Positions 1 through 5,541 of a stretch of 21,967 nt of DNA are shown here, piece by piece. Position numbers and translations under genes: made by a program. The stretch spans positions 1-21,967 of the IMG/VR virus record IMGVR_UViG_3300028925_009373; one strand, 5' to 3'. Numbering within the stretch: the first letter of the stretch is position 1; each line of letters begins with the position of its first letter. The DNA is from a virus. Under the pieces are notes generated by a model, which was not told the DNA's origin, searched no databases, and saw only the letters and a list, made by a program, of their open reading frames with translations.

Positions 1-73
1 GCATTACCTGGATGCCAACGAGGAAGGTAGAAACCATATTCTTTCTTCAGCCGCCATCGCCCCAAAGAAATAG
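1..73 (+). CDS. Possible 3' end of an unknown rightward gene (partial)
   Basis: Reading from base 2, an open frame of 23 codons ends at the TAG at 71-73. It starts HYLDANEEGRN and ends AAIAPKK, a plausible protein tail with ordinary codon use. No start is visible because the frame runs off the left edge. It would converge on the repressor gene at 165-707. The fragment is too short to assign a family, and a chance open frame of this size is quite possible. Confidence 0.3.
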   Translation, partial: HYLDANEEGRNHILSSAAIAPKK

Positions 74-110
74 CCCTTCTCAAATTAATCTCTAACCACG
101 CATGTGAACC

Positions 111-164
111 TATATTTATTCTCTATAAAGACCAAAAAAAACAGCCTCAATCAAGGACGTTTTT
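111..164 (-). terminator. Weak candidate terminator for the repressor gene
   Basis: Read leftward after the repressor stop, a short hairpin (CCTT, loop GATT, GAGG, with one U-G pair) is followed three bases later by eight T residues (complement of 134-141). The T tract is good but the stem has only four pairs, so this is a weak intrinsic terminator at best. The gap also separates two convergent genes, where a terminator is expected. Confidence 0.3.
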
Positions 165-707
165 CTACAATCCACAGGCGGATTTATTTTTAATCTCAAT
201 GTAAGAATTGCCAAGCTGCTCAAGCACCTGATCTAGCTTTTTAGAAAGCGAACTCACATTTTTGTCAGCGGCTTCAAGCGACACACCGAAATCTGCTAAC
301 GTTTTTTTGTTGTTCGCAATCTGTTCATTACGATCTTCAATTGTCTGCAACGCACCACGATAACGTTTTTTGTTTGCCGCTGCTTCGTTCAGCGCAAGCT
401 GCAGCACCCCTTCAAATCTGTCCATGCGCTCGTACATGTCTTCATGTAAGTCGACTTGCGACAGTCTCTTAACTCCTTTACCAAAGACAACATACGTTGG
501 ACTCCAATCGAACGATGTCCATATTTTAACGAGTTGCCGTGCAGCAGGGCTTCGCGCCCGCGCTGAACCAGCCTTGGCAAACCAGCCGCTGATTTGCGAT
601 TCTGTAAAACCAAGATCCATAAAATCATCGCGGGTCTTGCCAGTGATAACCATTAATTCATTAATGCGGTCTAACCGTGTGTTTTTTTCTTCTTCTTGTA
701 AACCCAT
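165..707 (-). CDS. CI-type phage repressor with coiled-coil C-terminus
   Basis: A 180-residue DNA-binding protein, probably the lysogeny repressor. Residues about 10-78 match the phage CI-repressor helix-turn-helix layout: a first helix (RLDRINELM), a helix-turn-helix around residues 25-46 (TRDDFMDLGFTESQISGWF), and a closing block near 62-78 (IWTSFDWSPTYVVFGKG) that resembles the usual 'sleeping-tryptophan then G-x-G' end of this domain. Residues about 85-172 are highly charged with heptad-like spacing and probably form a coiled coil for oligomerisation. There is no S24/LexA-like peptidase domain and no visible Ala-Gly cleavage site with Ser/Lys dyad, so RecA-triggered self-cleavage is unlikely. 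It is transcribed leftward, divergent from the early operon, from a promoter with a perfect TTGACA box. Family assignment is by pattern; the role as main repressor is inferred from position. Confidence 0.8.
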   Translation of the reverse strand: MGLQEEEKNTRLDRINELMVITGKTRDDFMDLGFTESQISGWFAKAGSARARSPAARQLVKIWTSFDWSPTYVVFGKGVKRLSQVDLHEDMYERMDRFEGVLQLALNEAAANKKRYRGALQTIEDRNEQIANNKKTLADFGVSLEAADKNVSSLSKKLDQVLEQLGNSYIEIKNKSACGL

Positions 708-740
708 TACCTAGTTGTCGCTATGAAAAAGTGAGCTTTA

Positions 741-769
741 AATAGACAGTAGGCTACAACTTATGTCAA
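741..769 (-). promoter_or_regulatory. Promoter for the leftward repressor gene
   Basis: On the minus strand a perfect TTGACA -35 box (complement of 764-769) is followed by a 17-base spacer and TCTATT (complement of 741-746; four of six consensus bases). The start codon at 707 lies about 34 bases downstream. This is a good sigma70-type promoter for repressor maintenance. The 708-859 interval should also carry repressor operators. A short GTAGGCTAC inverted repeat at 749-757 sits inside the promoter spacer, but I see no convincing repeated operator. Confidence 0.55.
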
Positions 770-897
770 CCGCTAAATCAAAATCTGTCATCAAAAAGGC
801 AGAATCTAACGCGCAGAGTAATTTCTTTTCTATTAAATTTGATTGGAATTTACTAAAACATGAAATTTATGGACACAGTAATGAACGACGATTTTAA
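763..897 (+). CDS. Possible 44-residue leader ORF in the control region
   Basis: An ATG at 763 opens 44 codons ending with TAA at 895-897. The product starts MSTAKSKSVIKKAES and ends GHSNERRF, and is basic and hydrophilic. It has no clear Shine-Dalgarno sequence, its start lies inside the -35 box of the repressor promoter, and it overlaps the 860-1042 gene in another frame. It occupies the position of a cro gene but shows no helix-turn-helix. It could equally be a chance frame. Confidence 0.2.
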   Translation: MSTAKSKSVIKKAESNAQSNFFSIKFDWNLLKHEIYGHSNERRF

Positions 898-1042
898 AGA
901 AGATGCAATGGCAGTTGTTATGAGCGAGATTGCCGCAGGCGATCCAAATCAAATAGGGTTATACATCCTAATTGCTCTTCAAACGAAATATGACGTTATT
1001 CAGGATTCGGCTACTGTAGAAAGGCAATTACTAAAGATATAG
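860..1042 (+). CDS. Small acidic protein, first gene right of the switch, function unknown
   Basis: A 60-residue reading frame (starts MKFMDTVMNDDF, ends VERQLLKI). Three in-frame ATGs (860, 869, 881) could start it. None has a good ribosome-binding site; the best is GGAA 11 bases before the first. The sequence is amphipathic and helix-rich with no recognised motif and no helix-turn-helix, so I do not call it Cro despite its cro-like position. It lies before the promoter at 1085-1114 and so is probably a transcription unit of its own or is read from the 708-859 control region. Confidence 0.5.
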   Translation: MKFMDTVMNDDFKEDAMAVVMSEIAAGDPNQIGLYILIALQTKYDVIQDSATVERQLLKI

Positions 1043-1073
1043 ACGGTCAATAATCTATTTCTGAAATAAATAT

Positions 1074-1114
1074 GACTATAGTATTTGACAAGTATGCGAC
1101 TATAGTCTTACTAT
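1074..1114 (+). promoter_or_regulatory. Early promoter with two ACTATAGT operator-like palindromes
   Basis: A rightward promoter is seen as TTGACA (1085-1090), an 18-base spacer and TACTAT (1109-1114). Two copies of the palindrome ACTATAGT lie here: GACTATAGTA at 1074-1083, just upstream of the -35 box, and the perfect ten-base palindrome GACTATAGTC at 1098-1107, inside the spacer. Their centres are 24 bases apart, a little over two helical turns, which suits cooperative binding of a dimeric repressor that would block polymerase. A good ribosome-binding site and start (AGGAG then ATG at 1145) follow. Which protein binds is unknown. Confidence 0.55.
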
Positions 1115-1144
1115 TGTTTCATCAAATCGAATAGGAGCGATGAG

Positions 1145-1516
1145 ATGAAGACGATTACCCACGCAACAAATCACAAAGTTTATTGGCAAACTAAGGACGC
1201 GATTAATCAAGCGTTACTGGCTTTAGTCAATGCGATTGAGACGCATGAGTTTGAAAAGACTGAAATAGCGCGTCTTGATTTTGTCACTCAGTTATTACCT
1301 ACTTTTGAAACACCCAGGTTTTCGCCCAAAGCGTTTGAGTATCGTTGTGAAGATATTCAAACGATGATTGATGATTTAGCTATTTCGGGCGAGTTGGTTG
1401 ACCCTAAATACTTCCTGACGATACGAGTGATTAGCACACTGCTGGCGACGATTCAAGAAGATGTGACTGATCGTAGAGCCAGCCTAGAAACACAATCGCG
1501 GGGGGTTGGGATATGA
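1145..1516 (+). CDS. Early phage protein of unknown function, 123 residues
   Basis: First gene behind the early promoter, with a strong AGGAG seven bases before the ATG. The 123-residue product looks soluble and mostly helical, with no membrane segment or signal peptide. I recognise no family. Its stop overlaps the start of the next gene by four bases (ATGA), so the two are translationally coupled. Its place at the head of the recombination operon suggests an accessory role in host takeover or recombination, but that is only positional inference. Confidence 0.7.
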   Translation: MKTITHATNHKVYWQTKDAINQALLALVNAIETHEFEKTEIARLDFVTQLLPTFETPRFSPKAFEYRCEDIQTMIDDLAISGELVDPKYFLTIRVISTLLATIQEDVTDRRASLETQSRGVGI

Positions 1517-1755
1517 GCATTGAACAAGACCTTGTGAACAAAATTAACCGCCAACTGAAAATATCAACACTACGCAAATTTACAGTTTGTGATCGCGCTG
1601 CCATGGATAAGCTGAACGATGATTTAGATGCCTATCGCAGAGATAATCCAGTTAAAGTTTTGCGTTATAGCCGTTTACGAAAACAGGAACCAACCCCCGC
1701 AGACAACTCAGCGATGCGAAAGAAACTCAAGTGGCGATGCAGGCGAATCTTATGA
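1513..1755 (+). CDS. Small basic early protein of unknown function, 80 residues
   Basis: Starts inside the stop of the preceding gene (ATGA overlap at 1513-1516) and ends in another ATGA overlap at 1752-1755, so it is in a tightly coupled series. The product has a helical N-terminal half (MSIEQDLVNKINRQLKIS) and a strongly basic tail (MRKKLKWRCRRIL), consistent with nucleic-acid contact. No known domain is recognised. Confidence 0.65.
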   Translation: MSIEQDLVNKINRQLKISTLRKFTVCDRAAMDKLNDDLDAYRRDNPVKVLRYSRLRKQEPTPADNSAMRKKLKWRCRRIL

Positions 1756-1865
1756 TGACCCCTACTCAACGAGCGACAGATGGCGCGATGAAGCCAGATG
1801 ATTACCTAAACAAGCAGCGATTAATAGCTTGGGAAATTAGAAAATTACTTCACAAACATTCATAG
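1752..1865 (+). CDS. Very small early protein, 37 residues, unknown
   Basis: ATG at 1752 overlaps the TGA of the gene before it, and the frame runs 37 codons to TAG at 1863-1865. The product begins MMTPTQRATDGAMKP and ends WEIRKLLHKHS. The start-stop overlap and the way it exactly fills the gap before the next gene at 1883 argue that it is real. No family is recognised. Confidence 0.55.
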   Translation: MMTPTQRATDGAMKPDDYLNKQRLIAWEIRKLLHKHS

Positions 1866-1882
1866 CCACAAGCGAGGCCAAT

Positions 1883-2395
1883 ATGAGTTTAATTTACGAA
1901 CCATCAAAAACAACGCACTGGAAGAATCTACATCCGAGCAAAATGATGCTGCTGGGTTCTCAGAATCTCAATGAAGGCGAGGAGCTGATTGCCAAGATAA
2001 AGACGATTACCGTCCAGGGGATTAAAAACCAGCAAGGTCAAGACGAGAGCGTTCCTGTAGCGGAGTTCTACAACGCCCCGCCAATGGTGCTGAACATCAC
2101 CAACTGTCGCGCTATAGCCTGTTTATACGGGGAGCTTTATGACCGGTGGGCAGAAAAGAGTATTCAGATTTATGCGACTAAGGTTAAGGCATTCGGATCA
2201 GAAGTATTGGCGTTGAGAGTGCGCGAGGCTATCCCAGAAACAGGTCAAGACCTGGCCGCTTGGGAAACAAAACTAAAGGACGCTACTACGCTGCCAGAAT
2301 TACAGACAGCATTCATGGCAATACCCAAGCACATCAAGAGTCAGTTAATCGCCGTTAAAGACGACATGAAAGAGGTGCTTAGTGAAAACAATTAA
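1883..2395 (+). CDS. Conserved phage protein beside the exonuclease, probable OB-like fold
   Basis: A 170-residue protein of a type I recall being common in phages next to YqaJ exonuclease genes, usually without a named function. The central part (about residues 65-115: a VLNITNCRAIACLYG block, then IQIYATKVKAFGSEVLALRVRE) has the alternating pattern of a beta-barrel, possibly an OB fold. The last 45 residues (KLKDATTLPELQTAFMAIP onward, then a charged helix) resemble the tails found on phage annealing proteins. It sits where lambda-type systems place the annealase, but I see no RecT, Erf or Red-beta signature. Its stop overlaps the exonuclease start by 14 bases, so the two are co-produced. 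A nucleic-acid-binding recombination partner is the best guess. Confidence 0.65.
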   Translation: MSLIYEPSKTTHWKNLHPSKMMLLGSQNLNEGEELIAKIKTITVQGIKNQQGQDESVPVAEFYNAPPMVLNITNCRAIACLYGELYDRWAEKSIQIYATKVKAFGSEVLALRVREAIPETGQDLAAWETKLKDATTLPELQTAFMAIPKHIKSQLIAVKDDMKEVLSENN

Positions 2396-2999
2396 TGTCG
2401 AGCAGGGTTCTTATGAGTGGCATTGTCTTAGACAAGGCTGTGTCACCGGAACCGCCTTAAAAAGTGCGTTAAGTACAAAGAAAGTGCAGGACACATTATT
2501 GGCTAAGTTAGTTTCTGAGCGAATGACAGAGCCGCAGATATCAGACCTTAATTCTCCCGCAGTTGCGAGAGGTAACGAGATGGAGCCGATTGCTAGGAGG
2601 GTTGCAGCGGAGGCTCTAGGTCTTGATTTTCACGAAACGGGAATGCTTCAAGATGACGAACTTGAGCGGTTTAGGATTTCGCCCGATGGTGTTTGTTGGG
2701 ATGGTGCCCTTGTTATCGGTGGTATTGAAATCAAATGCCCCGACAGCAAAAAGCACATCGAATACATCATCAAAAACGAAGTACCGGTGGAGTATCTGCC
2801 GCAAGTAAAAGCACCTTTCATCATGTCGCCAGATGTGAAGTTTTGGCACTTTGTCAGCTACGACGATAGGAACTATGAGCGCCCATTGTTTGTGAAAACA
2901 GTATTGCGTGAAGACCTGGACACACTTGCAGCCGACAGAGAAAAGCTTAAAGCCTTCCTCGATCGAGTAGAACAAGCACACATTGATTTAACTTTTTAG
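2382..2999 (+). CDS. YqaJ/lambda-type recombination exonuclease
   Basis: A 205-residue nuclease of the YqaJ (PD-D/ExK) family, which degrades one strand of duplex DNA ends to give single strands for annealing-based recombination. Visible motifs: RQGCVTGTA at 17-25, [11 protein letters not shown] at 62-72, the metal-binding Asp102 in ISPDGV, Glu116 and Lys118 in GIEIKCP, and Gln141 in YLPQVKAP. Length is near that of lambda Exo (226). The start is GTG at 2382, six bases after AGAGGTG, and overlaps the upstream gene by 14 bases. A single-stranded DNA-binding protein follows eight bases later, making a compact end-resection and annealing module. Confidence 0.92.
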   Translation: MKTINVEQGSYEWHCLRQGCVTGTALKSALSTKKVQDTLLAKLVSERMTEPQISDLNSPAVARGNEMEPIARRVAAEALGLDFHETGMLQDDELERFRISPDGVCWDGALVIGGIEIKCPDSKKHIEYIIKNEVPVEYLPQVKAPFIMSPDVKFWHFVSYDDRNYERPLFVKTVLREDLDTLAADREKLKAFLDRVEQAHIDLTF

Positions 3000-3007
3000 G
3001 AGCACAA

Positions 3008-3400
3008 ATGTCAGGAGTAAATAAAGTCATCGTCGTTGGTAATCTAGGTAATGACCCCCAAACCCGATCACTACCGAATGGAGATGCTGTGACGAACATC
3101 AGTGTGGCGACATCTGAAAGTTGGAAGGATGCTACAGGCAATAAACAGGAGCGTACAGAATGGCACAATATCGTTTTCTTTAAACGCCTTGCTGAAATTT
3201 CGGCTCAATACTTAGTCAAAGGTTCAAAAATTTACGTCGAAGGCCAGCTTAGAACAAGCAACTGGGAGAAAGACGGGCAGAAGCATTACAAGACCGAAAT
3301 CGTCGGACGAGAAATGCAGATGCTGGATTCAAAAAGTGGAACTCAATCGAGTATCAATTCACCAAAGCCGGAGAAGTTTGAAGAAGATGTCCCCTTTTAG
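3008..3400 (+). CDS. ssb: Single-stranded DNA-binding protein
   Basis: A 130-residue SSB that coats single-stranded DNA during phage replication and recombination. Residues 1-105 form the classic OB fold, opening with [19 protein letters not shown] and including the [12 protein letters not shown] core and [20 protein letters not shown] short linker leads to the acidic C-terminal tip EEDVPF, the standard docking peptide for partner proteins. It is shorter than bacterial SSB (about 178 in E. coli) because the linker is reduced. AGGAG lies just before the ATG. It directly follows the exonuclease and closes the recombination cluster. Confidence 0.96.
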   Translation: MSGVNKVIVVGNLGNDPQTRSLPNGDAVTNISVATSESWKDATGNKQERTEWHNIVFFKRLAEISAQYLVKGSKIYVEGQLRTSNWEKDGQKHYKTEIVGREMQMLDSKSGTQSSINSPKPEKFEEDVPF

Positions 3401-3537
3401 AATGGCAATATCCTGGCTTGCAATGAGCTGGGACTCCAACGGGTAGCGCACCTTATGCCAAAACGCGCCCCCTTACCCTCTTAATTGAGGGTTTGGCGGT
3501 ACAGGACGGGCAATAATGTCAGTCAGAGGTAAAAATC
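3401..3537 (+). other. Non-coding interval with a hairpin before the HNH gene
   Basis: This 137-base gap contains an inner stem ACCCTC/GAGGGT (3475-3480 with 3487-3492, six-base loop TTAATT). It is extended by GCCAA/TTGGC (3457-3461 with 3493-3497), with a 13-base bulge on the 5' side. There is no T tract, so it is not a plain intrinsic terminator. It may be a structured leader or the boundary left where the mobile HNH gene entered. AGAGG eight bases before 3538 is the ribosome-binding site of the next gene. Confidence 0.4.
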
Positions 3538-4023
3538 ATGCCAATTATCAGTAATGAAATGTTGTACGAAGATTTCAATGAATTATTTATTTATGATCCG
3601 ATGACCGGGATTTTGACCAACAAAACTAATCGCGGAAGATTGAAAATGGGCGCAGAAGCCGGCAGCTTAAGCAAGTTCCATCGAAACCGAGATGTAGGTT
3701 TCAGAGGCGTTCGTTACAAATCACATAGAATCGGCTGGTTGCTGCATCACGGCTCAATCGATTCAAGCCTGGTTATTGGTCACATAAACGGGATCAAAGA
3801 CGATAATCGTATTTCAAATTTACGCCTGGTTACTCAGCGCACTAATAATTCAGATGGCAGAGGAGAATACCCCCTGGGCGTAAGCTTTAATAAAAACACA
3901 GGCAAATTAACAGCGTCGATATGGGTTGATGGAAAAAACATAAATCTAGGAAGCTTCCCCATAGATCATGTAGATGAAGCGGCTCAACAATATAAAGACG
4001 CTTTGAAGGAACTACAACTATGA
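3538..4023 (+). CDS. HNH homing-type endonuclease with AP2 DNA-binding domain
   Basis: A 161-residue free-standing mobile endonuclease. The N-terminus (FNELFIYDPMTGILTNK) is the usual lead-in of phage HNH proteins. The HNH core covers about 57-105: YKSHRIGWLLHHG, then GHINGIKDDNRISNLR with His82 and Asn90, then TQRTNN. The common Asp before that His is Gly here, which is seen in some active relatives. Residues 111-155 (YPLGVSFNKNTGKLTASI, NLGSF, DEAAQQYKDA) form an AP2/ERF DNA-binding domain. Its last four bases overlap the next gene (ATGA), so a selfish element is translationally joined to the small gene and integrase that follow. It would nick or cut DNA at a specific site, probably in related phages that lack it. 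Confidence 0.88.
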   Translation: MPIISNEMLYEDFNELFIYDPMTGILTNKTNRGRLKMGAEAGSLSKFHRNRDVGFRGVRYKSHRIGWLLHHGSIDSSLVIGHINGIKDDNRISNLRLVTQRTNNSDGRGEYPLGVSFNKNTGKLTASIWVDGKNINLGSFPIDHVDEAAQQYKDALKELQL

Positions 4024-4235
4024 GCAAACCGATGACCGACAAGGAGTTAGCAGCTACATTACGAACAAGTGATCCCATTCTTCAGAAGAAAAGGATGGAT
4101 CAGATCGGTGTAACACCAATCCTCGAAGAAACAACTGGCAAGTTTATCATGTACGAAAAGGCGATTATTACCTGCATGAGCCGACCTAAGACCCATAGTC
4201 AGTTGGCAATGAACATGGATGCCTTCGATGGGTAG
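4020..4235 (+). CDS. Small DUF4224-like protein upstream of integrase
   Basis: A 71-residue protein whose pattern TDKELAATLRTSDPILQKKRMDQIGVTP resembles the DUF4224 family (a short 'choose-helix, then L/M-x-x-x-G-I-x-P' motif). That family is typically found directly upstream of phage integrases. Such genes are often suspected of serving as excisionases or recombination directionality factors, but I do not claim this is shown. It starts in an ATGA overlap with the HNH gene and ends inside the integrase start region, so it is made with both. Confidence 0.6.
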   Translation: MSKPMTDKELAATLRTSDPILQKKRMDQIGVTPILEETTGKFIMYEKAIITCMSRPKTHSQLAMNMDAFDG

Positions 4236-5217
4236 ACGTAGACAAGGTAGTGTCAATTTGCCGCCTAGAGTTTATCTCCGTTCGTCAGGAAGTTATCAGT
4301 TTAAGCCGCAGTATGGTAAGTCGAGAATCATCGCGCACAAAAACGCCAGCATTGATGAAGTCTGGACGGAATGGAAAAATGTTACACAGGTTGACGGTAC
4401 ATCGCTGTCCTACTATGCAGACCGTTATTATGAGAGTAATTGGTTTTTAGCACTGAAGCCCAGAACTCAGAATGACTACATTAAAGAATGCAGCAAAATT
4501 CCCATTGAAGCGTTTAAGGGTTGGGATGCGAGTTTTATCACACCATCTGACATCCATAAGTATATGCAAGCAAGATCGCAGAAGTCCATCAGACGGGCTA
4601 ATCTAGAGCTAACATGGTTCAAGAACGTGTTTGGCAATGCTCAGAGGCTAGGATACGTGCCTGTATCACCCGCTAAAGACCTACTGCCATTAAGACTCAA
4701 CCAGCGCCAGAAAGCCGCTCAACGGGCAAAGAAGCGTCATGTATCGGACAAGGACTATACCGCCCTACTCGCAACCGTCACCGCACCCGTGCATGTCGCA
4801 ATGGAGGTTTCTTACTGCACAGGCATACGCCAAGGGGATGTTTTAAAGCTGAGATGGGATGATATCGGGGAAAGTGTTTACATTATGGAGGGTAAAACAG
4901 ATAACGAGTACTACAAGAAGATATCGCCTCGATTGAGAGCGGCATTAGAGTTAGCTAAAACCCTTCCAGGTCAAGCGCACGGTGGTTGGGTAGTAAGGAA
5001 TCACGAAGGTCAGCGATACACCAGTAGCGGCTTTAGGGCTAATTTTAGGAGAGCTAAGAACAAATTACCCAAAGCGCAACAGTTTACCTTTCACGAAATC
5101 AGGGCTAAGGCGATAACCGAGGCCGAACGATCAAAGAAACAAGAATTTAGTATGCACTCTGATGCGAGAATGTTGGGTGTTTATGACCATGAATTACCGG
5201 AGTCACCAAGTCACTAA
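4228..5217 (+). CDS. int: Tyrosine-recombinase integrase
   Basis: Phage integrase that recombines attP with a host tRNA-His gene. The frame is open from an ATG at 4219, but I prefer the ATG at 4228, which gives MGRRRQGSVNLPPRVYL, the usual start of this family; it leaves 329 residues. Counting from 4219, residues 10-45 form the small arm-binding domain, 60-160 the core-binding domain and 175-332 the catalytic domain. Catalytic residues are Arg204 (TGIRQGDVLKLRW), Lys226 (EGKTDNEYY), His292 and Arg295 (FHEIRAKA), probably His313 (SMHSDARM, where GH is more usual) and the nucleophile Tyr322 (GVYDHE). The gene ends three bases before the first arm-type repeat of the attachment region. Confidence 0.93.
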   Translation: MGRRRQGSVNLPPRVYLRSSGSYQFKPQYGKSRIIAHKNASIDEVWTEWKNVTQVDGTSLSYYADRYYESNWFLALKPRTQNDYIKECSKIPIEAFKGWDASFITPSDIHKYMQARSQKSIRRANLELTWFKNVFGNAQRLGYVPVSPAKDLLPLRLNQRQKAAQRAKKRHVSDKDYTALLATVTAPVHVAMEVSYCTGIRQGDVLKLRWDDIGESVYIMEGKTDNEYYKKISPRLRAALELAKTLPGQAHGGWVVRNHEGQRYTSSGFRANFRRAKNKLPKAQQFTFHEIRAKAITEAERSKKQEFSMHSDARMLGVYDHELPESPSH

Positions 5218-5219
5218 AA

Positions 5220-5236
5220 GTACTGTATATTCCCCG
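5220..5236 (+). repeat. Integrase arm-type site, left arm copy
   Basis: GTACTGTATATTCCCCG occurs here and again, identically and in the same orientation, at 5427-5443. The TATTCCCC core recurs at 5237-5244 and 5249-5256, so the left arm holds three clustered sites (cores at 5228, 5237 and 5249). Clusters of short direct repeats beside the core are typical binding sites for the N-terminal domain of tyrosine integrases. Confidence 0.65.
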
Positions 5237-5304
5237 TATTCCCCAGAATATTCCCCATCGGGAAAAATAGAAGGCTGCACATCACCTACAGCCCTTTAAT
5301 AACG

Positions 5305-5354
5305 TGGGGTGAGCGACGGGGCTTGAACCCGCGACCACCGGAATCACAATCCGG
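5305..5354 (-). other. tRNA-His 3' half: attachment core (not a full tRNA)
   Basis: On the minus strand these 50 bases read as tRNA-His positions 27 to the CCA end: anticodon stem CCGGA/TCCGG around the loop TTGTGAT (anticodon GTG), variable region, T arm (GCGGG, TTCAAGC, CCCGT), acceptor 3' strand CGCTCAC, discriminator C (the His hallmark), then CCA. The D arm and 5' acceptor strand are absent: the bases beyond 5354 do not form them. Phages that integrate into tRNA genes carry such 3' halves to restore the gene. The five-base arms around a seven-base loop fit a tyrosine-recombinase crossover in the anticodon loop; that placement is inference. Confidence 0.88.
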
Positions 5355-5426
5355 AGGTCTATGTAGGCGTACCAAGGCTTTTAGGCGATTTCGTGGAATA
5401 CTTTCAGTGAAAAAGCACTGATTTGG

Positions 5427-5443
5427 GTACTGTATATTCCCCG
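5427..5443 (+). repeat. Integrase arm-type site, right arm copy
   Basis: Exact copy of the 17-base sequence at 5220-5236, on the other side of the tRNA-His fragment and in the same orientation. It lies about 89 bases from the anticodon-loop centre, versus about 118 for the left copy. A pair flanking the core supports an attP with two arms. Confidence 0.65.
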
Positions 5444-5484
5444 GTAACTTTCAGGTTTTTAGTAAATATTGTTACAGTTTTTAG

Positions 5485-5539
5485 CACGTTAGAAGAGTAC
5501 GTTATTACGTTTTTTCACATTAGAAGGGGTGCGTTATTA
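5485..5539 (+). repeat. Degenerate 23/24-base direct repeat before the membrane-protein gene
   Basis: Two related copies (5485-5507 and 5516-5539) share the form CAC-R-TTAGAAG, two or three purines, T-R-CGTTATTA, where R is A or G. They start 31 bases apart. They could be sites for a second integration or excision protein in the right arm of attP, or operators for the gene starting at 5542. The sequence does not decide between these. Confidence 0.5.
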
Positions 5540-5541
5540 GT

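Larger units (their letters stand above)
5218..5541. other. Phage attachment region (attP)
   Basis: This 324-base gene-free stretch lies between integrase and a small membrane-protein gene. It contains a tRNA-His 3' half (5305-5354), a 17-base direct repeat on each side of it (5220-5236 and 5427-5443) with two more partial copies on the left, and a degenerate 23/24-base repeat on the right (5485-5507 and 5516-5539). The layout is that of a lambda-type attP, with a core and two arms. Phage genes lie on both sides, so it is attP and not a prophage end, provided the window is correctly assembled. Confidence 0.8.

Noticed and set aside
708-859. Clear repressor operators in the control region
   Set aside because: I found only short, unrelated inverted repeats (for example GTAGGCTAC) and no repeated motif strong enough to call an operator.
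4219-4227. Integrase start at 4219
   Set aside because: The ATG three codons later gives the family-typical MGRRRQG start; 4219 remains possible but is less likely.
5273-5293. Integrase terminator (GGCTG/CAGCC hairpin)
   Set aside because: The stem has five pairs with an eleven-base loop and only a short CTTTAAT after it, and it lies inside the attachment region.
5305-5354. A working tRNA-His gene
   Set aside because: The D arm and 5' acceptor strand are missing; bases beyond 5354 cannot pair with the acceptor 3' strand, so it is a half gene used for attachment.
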